Shown here piece after piece: positions 7,549 through 15,241 of a DNA stretch of 64,000 nucleotides. The position numbers and the translations under genes are program-made. The notes beneath the pieces are model-generated. The model searched no databases, was not told the origin of the DNA, and saw nothing but the letters and a program-made list of their open reading frames with translations. The stretch comes from JABCZS01 sp041660525 (GTDB lineage Bacteria; Pseudomonadota; Gammaproteobacteria; JABCZS01). The DNA lies in NCBI GenBank assembly GCA_041660525.1, contig JBAZWD010000002.1:133891-197890 (forward strand). Reading direction: 5' to 3'. Position 1 is the stretch's first letter, and each line of letters opens with the position of its first letter.

Positions 7549-8235
7549 TTATTTTCTCCTCAACTGTAAACAGACAATACAGGCGTAATATAGAATAAAT
7601 CCTAAAATCATTAATAATAAGGGATAAAGCATGCTGCTATCGATTGCAGGCTTTGCAAAGCGACTCAAAGTTGGGCCTTGGTGCAAGGTATTCCACCACA
7701 CAACAGAGAAATGAATAATGGGAATATTGATGATGCCCACTATCGCTAAATAACTGCTGGCTAATGCGCCGACTTTTTGTGGTAAAGCATCGCGCAACGT
7801 CATATAACCTAAAAATAAAAACAATAAAATAAGCTCTGACGTTAAGCGCGCATCCCAAATCCACCAAGTTCCCCACATGGGTTTGCCCCAAATGCTGCCA
7901 GTTATTAATGCTAAAAATGTGAACAAAGCACCGACTGGTGCGCTTGCTTTTGCAATTTGATCGGCAACTTTAATGCGCCAAATTAAATAAGATGCGGCGC
8001 TAGTCGCCATTACCATATAAACCATTAACGATAAAAAAGCGCTCGGCACATGTACATAAATAATTCTAAACGCATGACCTTGTTGATAATCACTAGGTGC
8101 ATAAAATAAACCCCAAATCAAAGCTATGCTAATGATCACTAACATACTGATCAATAAATAAGGCCAAGCATGCGCTGCGCCGTTTGCCACATTGTTCGGT
8201 GAAATAAATTGTGCAAACCATTGCTTCGTAAACAT
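7549..8235 (-). CDS. ccmC: Heme handling protein CcmC
   Basis: Inner membrane protein of 228 residues with six hydrophobic segments and the tryptophan-rich WGTWWIWDARLT motif that binds heme for transfer to CcmE. I chose ATG at 8235 (MFTKQWF), two bases after the ccmB stop; a frame extending to 8337 lies inside ccmB and would add 34 residues with no counterpart in the family. It abuts ccmD. Confidence 0.94.
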   Translation of the reverse strand: MFTKQWFAQFISPNNVANGAAHAWPYLLISMLVIISIALIWGLFYAPSDYQQGHAFRIIYVHVPSAFLSLMVYMVMATSAASYLIWRIKVADQIAKASAPVGALFTFLALITGSIWGKPMWGTWWIWDARLTSELILLFLFLGYMTLRDALPQKVGALASSYLAIVGIINIPIIHFSVVWWNTLHQGPTLSRFAKPAIDSSMLYPLLLMILGFILYYACIVCLQLRRK

Positions 8236-8237
8236 CA

Positions 8238-8876
8238 CTACCCCGCTGTTACTTTTAATATGCCTGCGCTCGCTAGCGGACATAGAATTAACATTAAAAT
8301 AAAATTTGCGCCCAATAAAGCCATAGAGCCTTGCCAAGGTAGACCCAGCGCAGCATTTTGTACTGCAGATGCTGCAAATAATAGCGCGGGCACATAAAAT
8401 GGTAATAAAATAATGCCGGTTAATAAACTGCTATTGCGCACACACACTGTAAAGGCTGCACCTAAACTCCCAAGTAAAAATAGTATCGGCATGCCTAATG
8501 TTAATGTCGCTAATAAAACCATTGTGACATGCAAGCCAAATTCCCATAACATACTTAATAATAATGTTAAAACTAACAAGGGTATTAAATTAAACAATAA
8601 ATGCGGGATTATTTTCCCAATAATTAATATGGGTAATGATTCACCTAATAATAATAAATCTAAACTTCCATCTAAATAATCTTGTTTAAATAAACTATCA
8701 ACCGCTAATAATTGCGCGAGCAAAGCGGCTAACCATATAAATAACGGTGCTTTTGCGTCGAGCACAAAACTTAAAATAAACATGACTAATGTAAAAAATA
8801 ATAAGCCTTGCAACCAAGACTGGGGATTGCGCAGTAACAATAAAGTTTCACATTTAAATAAATTAGCCAAAGACAT
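8238..8876 (-). CDS. ccmB: Heme exporter permease CcmB
   Basis: A 212-residue permease with six hydrophobic segments, the membrane part of the CcmAB ABC complex that uses ATP to release holo-CcmE. The conserved N-terminal pattern (KCETLLLLRNPQSW, then LFFTLVMFILSF) is present. The start follows the ccmA stop with no gap, and the end is two bases before ccmC. Confidence 0.93.
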   Translation of the reverse strand: MSLANLFKCETLLLLRNPQSWLQGLLFFTLVMFILSFVLDAKAPLFIWLAALLAQLLAVDSLFKQDYLDGSLDLLLLGESLPILIIGKIIPHLLFNLIPLLVLTLLLSMLWEFGLHVTMVLLATLTLGMPILFLLGSLGAAFTVCVRNSSLLTGIILLPFYVPALLFAASAVQNAALGLPWQGSMALLGANFILMLILCPLASAGILKVTAG

Positions 8877-9458
8877 TTAAGGTTCCAAAATGATTTTTTT
8901 AAAATGATTCTCAGTCAATACATGATGCGTGGCAATAATAGCGATGCCCTTTTGTTCTAAATGCGTTTGCAATAATTGCGCGAAAATTTGTTCACCTTGT
9001 TTATCCAGTGCCGTCATCGGTTCATCTAATATCCAAATCGGTTTTTTTGATAATACAATTCGCGCTAAAGCGACGCGTTGTTTTTGCCCAGAAGATAAAC
9101 TGGCGCACGTTTTGTTTTCTAGGCCTGTTAATTGCAGTTGCGCTAAAACAGCTTCATCAAAAGTAGAAAAATAATTTAAATATTCCTTAGGCGTTAACAA
9201 ACCTTTCACCGCATTATGCGGGCCTAAATAAGCGACATTTTCTTTTATCGGAACATTACAAGAAATTTGTCCACATAAAGGCTGCAATAAACCTGTTAAT
9301 ACCCGCAACAATGTGGTTTTGCCTATGCCATTTGGCCCTTCAATAATCAAAGCTTCGCCTGATTTCAGCGCAAAGCTCAGCGGCTTGAACAATAATTGTT
9401 CATCACGGCTGCAGCCCAAATGTGCAGCGTTGAATGTTATCTCTTGTACCAAAGTCAT
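8877..9458 (-). CDS. ccmA: Heme exporter ATPase CcmA
   Basis: ABC ATPase of 193 residues from ATG at 9458. It has Walker A GPNGIGKTTLL, ABC signature LSSGQKQRVALAR, Walker B PIWILDEP and the H-loop ATHH. With CcmB it drives CcmE release. A frame extending to a TTG at 9515 adds 19 residues and has no better ribosome binding site; the ATG fits the usual CcmA start. It is the first ccm gene and is divergent from sohB, so the operon promoter must lie within or close to 9459-9532. Confidence 0.94.
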   Translation of the reverse strand: MTLVQEITFNAAHLGCSRDEQLLFKPLSFALKSGEALIIEGPNGIGKTTLLRVLTGLLQPLCGQISCNVPIKENVAYLGPHNAVKGLLTPKEYLNYFSTFDEAVLAQLQLTGLENKTCASLSSGQKQRVALARIVLSKKPIWILDEPMTALDKQGEQIFAQLLQTHLEQKGIAIIATHHVLTENHFKKIILEP

Positions 9459-9532
9459 ATTTTCTGCTAAAGTGCCAAAAGGACTATTTTGCCACAAAAA
9501 AATAGAGTTAACCAACTCATTTAGAGGGATCT

Positions 9533-10537
9533 ATGCTAGAATTTTTCATACAATACCTGTTATTTTTTCTAAAAACCATTACCTTCGTTGCTGCTATTTT
9601 AGTTGTACTGATTACGCTTTTTGCGCTTATCGCTAAACAGCGCCGTAATCAAGAAGACGATGAGCTGGAAATCAACTGCTTAAACGAAAAATTCGACAAT
9701 ATGCACGCAGCATTACAGGAATCTATTTTATCCAAAGATGAATTCAAAAAATGGCTTAAAGCCAAGAAAAAAGAAGATAAAGCCCAAGAAAAAAATCCAG
9801 CAGCTAAACGCTTATATGTGCTCGATTTTGATGGCGATATTCGCGCCAGTGCTGTTGATGAATTGCGTGAAATGATCACTGCTATTTTAACCCAGGCCAC
9901 ACCTTCAGATGAAGTATTAATCAAAATCGACAGCGGCGGCGGCATGGTTCATACCTATGGTTTAGCAGCTTCGCAGTTAGAACGTTTAAAAGCTAAAAAG
10001 ATTCCATTAACTGTTTCCATAGATAAAGTCGCAGCAAGTGGCGGTTATTTAATGGCTTGTGTGGCTAATAAAGTCATTGCGGCGCCCTTCTCTATTATTG
10101 GATCCATTGGTGTTATTGGCCAATTACCGAATTTTCACCGTTTATTAGAAAAAAATAATATTGATTATGAACAACACACCGCCGGTGAATACAAACGTAC
10201 TTTAACGATGTTCGGTAAAAACACCACTGCTGCACGTGCAAAATTCCAAGAAGAACTCGAAGAAACGCACACGCTGTTTAAAAACTTCGTCAGCGAAAAT
10301 CGCCCTGTTGTGAATATTGATCAAGTGGCTACGGGTGAACATTGGTATGGCAGTCAAGCTTTAGGTTTAAAGCTGGTCGATGAAATAAGTACCAGCGATG
10401 ATTACTTATTAAATGCAGCTAAATTTTCTGATATTTACGAATTAAGCTATACCATGAAGAAATCTTTAAGTGAAAAGATTTCTCAGGCTTTGTTTTGTTG
10501 CTATCATAGAACGCGTGCTTTATTGACAACAGCTTAA
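9533..10537 (+). CDS. sohB: Protease SohB (S49 family)
   Basis: Inner-membrane-anchored periplasmic serine protease of the SppA/S49 family, 334 residues. A membrane anchor lies at about residues 10-35, then a charged linker, then the protease domain. The nucleophile region reads AASGGYLMAC and the catalytic lysine region EYKRTLTMFG, so the Ser-Lys dyad appears intact. ATG at 9533 has GAGGGA upstream. It is divergent from ccmA, and its end overlaps the convergent ankyrin gene by four bases. Confidence 0.93.
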   Translation: MLEFFIQYLLFFLKTITFVAAILVVLITLFALIAKQRRNQEDDELEINCLNEKFDNMHAALQESILSKDEFKKWLKAKKKEDKAQEKNPAAKRLYVLDFDGDIRASAVDELREMITAILTQATPSDEVLIKIDSGGGMVHTYGLAASQLERLKAKKIPLTVSIDKVAASGGYLMACVANKVIAAPFSIIGSIGVIGQLPNFHRLLEKNNIDYEQHTAGEYKRTLTMFGKNTTAARAKFQEELEETHTLFKNFVSENRPVVNIDQVATGEHWYGSQALGLKLVDEISTSDDYLLNAAKFSDIYELSYTMKKSLSEKISQALFCCYHRTRALLTTA

Positions 10538-12072
10538 AATTTTAGATTCTCGGTCAAAGGCATGGTATATACCGTAGCGCCGGATGTTGTTGAGCCTTGA
10601 CCTGCTGGAGAATAGATTTTAGTAATAAGTTCACTGGCAGGACCATAATTAGAAATTCCAAAATAATTTCTAAAAAATGCAATTGTTTCTGGGTTGTTGT
10701 ATTTTGGATTGGATTCTAAATAACTGGTCCCAAATGTGATAACTCTTTCTTGCACAGTAATATTGATTGAGTTTTTATCCCGCAGCCGAACTTCTTTATT
10801 TTTTAAAAGACTCATTAGGGTATTAAAAGAATTTTGATGGCCATATAATAATGCAAGATCTAGTGCACTTAGTCCTTCATCGTTTTCGCAAAAAATATCT
10901 TCGTCATTTTCACAGTACAAGTTTATATTTTTGCTATTATCCTCTTTAACTGCGCGATGCAATAAAGAATTGTCTATTTTTTCATATTCAGCGTATTTAT
11001 TCCATTCTATTCCGGGTAATTTTAAAATTTCTAAACCAGGCTGGAGACTTTTTTCTAAAATTAATTCATAGCAGTTTCTAATCAGCCCATTTTTCTTATC
11101 ACCATTCTTGGTATTAAAATAAGTCATATCTATTTGCTGATTTTTACTTAAAAGATATTCGATAACTTCTCGCTTTCCTTCTCGAGCTGCATGATATAAG
11201 GCTTGATTGATCGCAGTTTTTTTATCTTTAATATTGTCATAAAGTTTATCTTTATGCTTATGATTACTTAAGGCGGCCAAATCAAATGCGGTTTTTTTAT
11301 TTTCACCTTTAAAAGTAAGCAGCGCTTCAGCGCGAGCGCTTGATAACAAAATATTTAATTTAGCTTCTTGGATTTCTTGGCCGTGGAATAATAATGAATA
11401 TAAATCTTGATCATTTTCTTTTGAAAGATGGAATTTTAATTCATTTAAATTTTTAGTTAATTTTAACCCTAGATCTGCCAAAAATGTAATAAACCATGGG
11501 TAAGTTTTATTGTTGTCCTTAATGTATAGATTAATTCTGCCTTCAACATAAAAGTCTACATTGCTGCCTTCATATAAGACCATATTTTTATATTTTTTAA
11601 ACAAGTATAAAAACATTGAAAAACTATTGGCCTCTAAAGATTTCACTATTAGATCAGCTAGATTTTCTTCTGAAATATCAATTTCAGTGTTTTTATAACG
11701 CATAGGAATACCGATTCCTAATGATTTCATTTTTGAAAGCAGCATTTTTGCTATTTCTTCCAAGGAGGGAAAAGTGAGTTTTTCTTTTTTCAAACTTAAA
11801 TTAGTAAGATTTGTTTTTTTAAAAACATCGGGAAACTCCGCGCAAAGAAAAAATATTTTCTCAAATTTATCTGTTGCACCATCTAGTAAATCTTCTAAAG
11901 ATTGCTCGTTTAAAGCCCACTTAATCCAATCTGGATGTGCTTTAAGCGCGCGATATTTTTCTTCAAACTGCGCATATGGTAAATTTTCATCTGCTTTTAA
12001 ATCAAATTTACCATATTTGAGCCTAACGCTAAAAAACGAAAAACTTTGTTCTAGAAATTCAAAAATCTTCAT
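10534..12072 (-). CDS. Ankyrin-repeat protein, possible secreted effector
   Basis: A 512-residue protein with no signal peptide or membrane segment. The first 280 residues are helical and not recognised. Degenerate ankyrin repeats follow (ALYHAAREGKREVIEYLLS at about 292; then SLLHRAVKED and GLSALDLALLYGHQNSF near 372-415). The C-terminus is Gly/Ser/Thr-rich. It lies 41 bases downstream of fliA on the same strand, with GAGGT before the ATG and no evident terminator between, so it may be transcribed with flhG-fliA. Ankyrin proteins of this kind are common T4SS effectors in Legionellales; that role is inference here. Confidence 0.75.
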   Translation of the reverse strand: MKIFEFLEQSFSFFSVRLKYGKFDLKADENLPYAQFEEKYRALKAHPDWIKWALNEQSLEDLLDGATDKFEKIFFLCAEFPDVFKKTNLTNLSLKKEKLTFPSLEEIAKMLLSKMKSLGIGIPMRYKNTEIDISEENLADLIVKSLEANSFSMFLYLFKKYKNMVLYEGSNVDFYVEGRINLYIKDNNKTYPWFITFLADLGLKLTKNLNELKFHLSKENDQDLYSLLFHGQEIQEAKLNILLSSARAEALLTFKGENKKTAFDLAALSNHKHKDKLYDNIKDKKTAINQALYHAAREGKREVIEYLLSKNQQIDMTYFNTKNGDKKNGLIRNCYELILEKSLQPGLEILKLPGIEWNKYAEYEKIDNSLLHRAVKEDNSKNINLYCENDEDIFCENDEGLSALDLALLYGHQNSFNTLMSLLKNKEVRLRDKNSINITVQERVITFGTSYLESNPKYNNPETIAFFRNYFGISNYGPASELITKIYSPAGQGSTTSGATVYTMPLTENLKF

Positions 12073-12113
12073 AAGCTACCTCTACTACTTACATCTACTT
12101 CTACTTCAGACTT

Positions 12114-12827
12114 TTACCACTCTTGCATTTTATTGCGTAAACGATTAACGGCCTGAGCATGGATTTGACATACGCGTGACTCGGTAACACCTAAAATTTG
12201 GCCAATTTCACGTAGGTTTTTTTCTTCAAGATAATAAAGTGAGACCACTTTACATTCTTTTTCAGGAAGATTTTCGATATTTTCAAATAGAAAATGTTGG
12301 AATTTTTCTTCATATAGTATTTTATAAGGCTCAAGCACTACGCTATTAAATTCGCCTTCTAAGCGATCTTCATTGATACCTAATTCGTCTAGGCTGTAAA
12401 CGCTAGCGCTATGGCTGTTTTGTAACATTTTGTGATAAGCATCTACATCTAATTTTAATTCATGTGCAACTTCGGTATCTTTTGCTGCGCTGCCTTTTAC
12501 GCCTTCAACTTTACGCATCGCATCTTGAACTTTACGATTGTCACGATAAACTGACCGTGGCACCCAATCAGTACGGCGCACTTCATCTAACATTGCGCCA
12601 CGAATACGAATGCCTGCATAGGTTGTAAAGCTTGCGCCTTTATCTTCGCTGAAACGATCAGCCGCTTCTAATAAGCCCATAAGACCGGCTTGAATTAAAT
12701 CATCGGTTTGCACATGTCCAGGCATTTTGCTGGAAACATGATATGCAATGCGTTTTACCAAAGGCTGATATTCATTGACCAGCGCTGTTTCACGTTGTTT
12801 TTTATTTAGAGCTAAATTTGTGTTCAT
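12114..12827 (-). CDS. fliA: Flagellar sigma factor FliA (sigma-28)
   Basis: A 237-residue sigma-70-family factor with the FliA pattern: region 2 (MGLLEAADRFSEDKGASFTTYAGIRIRGAMLDEVR), the DWVPRSV motif, and region 4 (LREIGQILGVTESRVCQIHAQAVNRLR). It directs RNA polymerase to late flagellar promoters. It lies 20 bases downstream of flhG, giving the usual flhG-fliA order. No flagellar structural or motor genes follow; an ankyrin gene takes that place. Confidence 0.95.
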   Translation of the reverse strand: MNTNLALNKKQRETALVNEYQPLVKRIAYHVSSKMPGHVQTDDLIQAGLMGLLEAADRFSEDKGASFTTYAGIRIRGAMLDEVRRTDWVPRSVYRDNRKVQDAMRKVEGVKGSAAKDTEVAHELKLDVDAYHKMLQNSHSASVYSLDELGINEDRLEGEFNSVVLEPYKILYEEKFQHFLFENIENLPEKECKVVSLYYLEEKNLREIGQILGVTESRVCQIHAQAVNRLRNKMQEW

Positions 12828-12847
12828 TTGAATTTTCCTTTTTATTG

Positions 12848-13675
12848 TTATGCGATTTGTTCTACGAAAAATCCGGAAGTCCCATTGGCGACGCGCGTTT
12901 TTTTCCAGCCAAACATGTTATGGGCAAGACCTCTAAAGCCTTGTGCGGCATAACTGTGGGGGAAAAGCATCATCAAAGGGGTTTGTGTAGTCACGGATTC
13001 GTGGACTCTTGGATCATTTAAAATAATGCCAGCAAGATCGAGAGTAATTTCATCTAAACATTCAGTATCAGCGACTAATTTTTGGAACAACTGTTGGCCC
13101 ATGGCCAAGGTTGAGGCTTGATTCACAACGATATGAAAATGACGCACATTGTGAGTTGATAAGACTTTTATAAAAGACAATGCGGCCATTAATGAAGGTA
13201 ATTCATCATTCACCACTAATAATATATTTTGAGCCGCTGTCATAAAGTGAATACTTTGTTCAGCTATGCCTGATGGTGTATCGACTACAAACACATCGGG
13301 AGTTTTAGGCAAACCACTAAAAGCATGGATTAAGCCTGAGAGTTCTAATGGAGATAAAGAAGCAATATGTTCATCACCCATAGCAGCGGGTAGAATTTTA
13401 ACGCCGTTACCTGCGTCTAATAAAATATCTGATAATTCACATTGACCTAGGAGCACATCTTGAATAGTTTGTTTAACTTGTACGCCCATTAATAAATCAA
13501 GATTGCCTAAGCCTAAATTGGCATCAAATAATAAAACATCTGCGCCTTGTTCTGCGCAAGCTAAAGCGAGATTAGCTGAAATAATGGATTTACCTACACC
13601 ACCTTTACCAGCAAGTGCTATCACTTGCACTTTAGATTTATGTTGAAGAGATGCTATTAAGCGCTTGAAATTCAT
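12848..13675 (-). CDS. flhG: Flagellar number regulator FlhG (FleN), MinD-like ATPase
   Basis: A 275-residue deviant-Walker P-loop ATPase (AGKGGVGKSIISANLALA near residue 22, LLFDANLGLGNLDLLMG). FlhG/FleN limits flagellar number and, in the best studied cases, antagonises FleQ. The usual partner flhF is not next to it. The gene lies downstream of a consensus sigma-54 promoter at 13780-13794 and next to a sigma-54 activator gene, which fits flagellar control. AAAAGGAT precedes the ATG. Confidence 0.92.
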   Translation of the reverse strand: MNFKRLIASLQHKSKVQVIALAGKGGVGKSIISANLALACAEQGADVLLFDANLGLGNLDLLMGVQVKQTIQDVLLGQCELSDILLDAGNGVKILPAAMGDEHIASLSPLELSGLIHAFSGLPKTPDVFVVDTPSGIAEQSIHFMTAAQNILLVVNDELPSLMAALSFIKVLSTHNVRHFHIVVNQASTLAMGQQLFQKLVADTECLDEITLDLAGIILNDPRVHESVTTQTPLMMLFPHSYAAQGFRGLAHNMFGWKKTRVANGTSGFFVEQIA

Positions 13676-13779
13676 ATCCTTTTACCTTCACTACAGGTAA
13701 TAGACAATTGAATCCTTTTAATTGTGCTATCGAATTACTATTGCAAGTGTTCCATTAACTTGCTCACGGTAATTACTAA

Positions 13780-13794
13780 GCAACAGGCGTGCCA
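13780..13794 (-). promoter_or_regulatory. Sigma-54 promoter of flhG-fliA
   Basis: On the minus strand TGGCACGCCTGTTGC, followed by T: the -24 element TGGCACG and the -12 element TTGCT with the exact four-base gap of the RpoN consensus. The GG and GC pairs are correctly spaced. It lies about 105 bp before the flhG ATG and reads toward it. Confidence 0.85.
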
Positions 13795-13909
13795 ATAGGT
13801 CAAAGTATGAGAATTTACTTTAAGTTAAACTTTTAATGTTATGTATTTTATTATTATTTTTTTTATTAAAAATGTGAGTTAAGAGACAACAGTAAGTTAA
13901 AGTATTAGG

Positions 13910-14953
13910 TCAACTATTTGTCGTCTCTAAATCAAGTGCCGATACATCGTCACGGACTACGCCATATTTACGCATTTTTTCAACCAAGGTTGTACGACGC
14001 ATGCCCAGTTTTTCTGCAGCATGAGCAACCACGCCTCCAGTTTCACTTAAGGCTTTATGGATATAACGAAGCTCTATGTGGGTAATATGATCTCTTAAGT
14101 TGAAACCATGATGTAAAACGATTTCATCGGTTGCGCCTTTTACCGCTAATTTGCTATTACGTGGATCCAAAGTGTTAGAACTGCCTTCACCTTGAACAAA
14201 CTTTTGTGGTAGATCTTGGGCACTTACGCTGCAATTTGGATGTAAAATCGCCAAACGCTGAATCAAATTAGACAACTCGCGAATATTGCCAGGCCAAGGA
14301 TATTGACTTAACGCTACAATCGCATCGGCTGTAAATTCAAATCGACCATGACCTTCATAATCAAGACGCTCTAATAAATCTTGAATAATCTCAGGTACGT
14401 CTTCGGGACGGTCCCGCAATTTGGGCATATCAATGGGGAATACATTTAAACGGTAATATAAATCTTCACGGAAACTGCCATTGCTAATTTTTTCTTCTAA
14501 ATTGGCATTGGTCGCAGCAATAATGCGCACATCAGTTTCAATAGTACGATTGCCACCTACGCGTTCGAAAGTACGTTGCTGCAACACCCTTAGTAACTTA
14601 ACTTGCATTGCGTGCGGCATATCGCCGATTTCATCTAAGAATAAAGTTCCGCCTTTAGCTAATTCAAAGCGACCTTGGCGTGCAGTAATAGCACCTGTAA
14701 AGGCGCCCTTTTCATGGCCAAAGATTTCGCTTTCAAGTAAATCTGGAGGAATAGCGCCGCAATTAACTGGCACAAAAGGCCCGTTTGCACGCAAAGACTG
14801 TTCATGAACATGACTGGCTACGACTTCTTTACCAGTTCCGGATTCGCCTAAGATCAATACCGTTGCTTCGCTTTTAGCCACTTGACTAATCATATGTCTC
14901 ACGCGCGAAATAATAGTACTTGACCCAACAATTTTTTGTGAGGGTTGCCACAT
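13910..14953 (-). CDS. Sigma-54 activator, FleQ-like but lacking the receiver domain
   Basis: A 347-residue enhancer-binding protein. The AAA+ domain starts almost at once (GSSTIISRVRHMI), with Walker A GESGTGKE near residue 37, the sigma-54-contacting GAFTGA loop, Walker B GGTLFLDEIGDM, and a C-terminal Fis-type helix-turn-helix (AAEKLGMRRTTLVEKMRKYG). FleQ proteins normally carry an extra N-terminal domain of about 140 residues; here it is missing. The neighbouring sigma-54 promoter and flhG-fliA suggest that it switches on the flagellar regulators. I leave the symbol blank because FleQ identity is by context. Confidence 0.88.
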   Translation of the reverse strand: MWQPSQKIVGSSTIISRVRHMISQVAKSEATVLILGESGTGKEVVASHVHEQSLRANGPFVPVNCGAIPPDLLESEIFGHEKGAFTGAITARQGRFELAKGGTLFLDEIGDMPHAMQVKLLRVLQQRTFERVGGNRTIETDVRIIAATNANLEEKISNGSFREDLYYRLNVFPIDMPKLRDRPEDVPEIIQDLLERLDYEGHGRFEFTADAIVALSQYPWPGNIRELSNLIQRLAILHPNCSVSAQDLPQKFVQGEGSSNTLDPRNSKLAVKGATDEIVLHHGFNLRDHITHIELRYIHKALSETGGVVAHAAEKLGMRRTTLVEKMRKYGVVRDDVSALDLETTNS

Positions 14954-15086
14954 TTTATTTTATTCTCTCTTGTCAATCCATTTTGTAACTACACTGCCGT
15001 TTTCCTTCGGCTTCATTAATTAATAGTCGGTTAGTTAAGAAATAGCAAATTATTGACCCACGTGTCAAAAAATGAACAAATAGCGC

Positions 15087-15114
15087 TTGACTCTAAGCCC
15101 GAAGGCTTTATAAT
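15087..15114 (+). promoter_or_regulatory. Sigma-70 promoter with palindromic spacer
   Basis: TTGACT (15087-15092), 16-bp spacer, TATAAT (15109-15114). The spacer holds the inverted repeat AAGCC-CGAA-GGCTT (15095-15108), a possible operator. It directs transcription toward the gene at 15242 with a leader of about 120 nt. Confidence 0.75.
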
Positions 15115-15130
15115 ACAAGCAAGCTTAAAA

Positions 15131-15219
15131 ACAAAGTCAATAGTTAGTACATAGGGTACTAGCGCCCAGATTAGGAATCAGAATCAAGAATATAGTTGAT
15201 CGATTGCTAATGACTTTGT
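15131..15219 (+). other. Possible structured mRNA leader
   Basis: ACAAAGTCAATAG (15131-15143) can pair with CTAATGACTTTGT (15207-15219) in 12 of 13 positions. The enclosed segment also holds TAGTAC-N5-GTACTA (15145-15161). Together they would fold most of the leader of the 720-residue protein gene, ending about 10 bases before its ribosome binding site. Confidence 0.4.
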
Positions 15220-15241
15220 AACTCTAAATTAAGGTGGCTGC

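Larger units (their letters stand above)
14954..15241. other. Divergent intergenic region upstream of the sigma-54 activator and the 720-residue protein
   Basis: No gene. It contains TTGAC-N6-GTCAA (15053-15068), a rightward sigma-70 promoter (15087-15114) and a leader that can fold (15131-15219). A weak leftward promoter may use TTGACA on the minus strand at 15068-15063. Confidence 0.5.

Noticed and set aside
8236..8337. Longer ccmC start inside ccmB
   Set aside because: It would overlap ccmB by 100 bases and add residues that CcmC proteins do not have.
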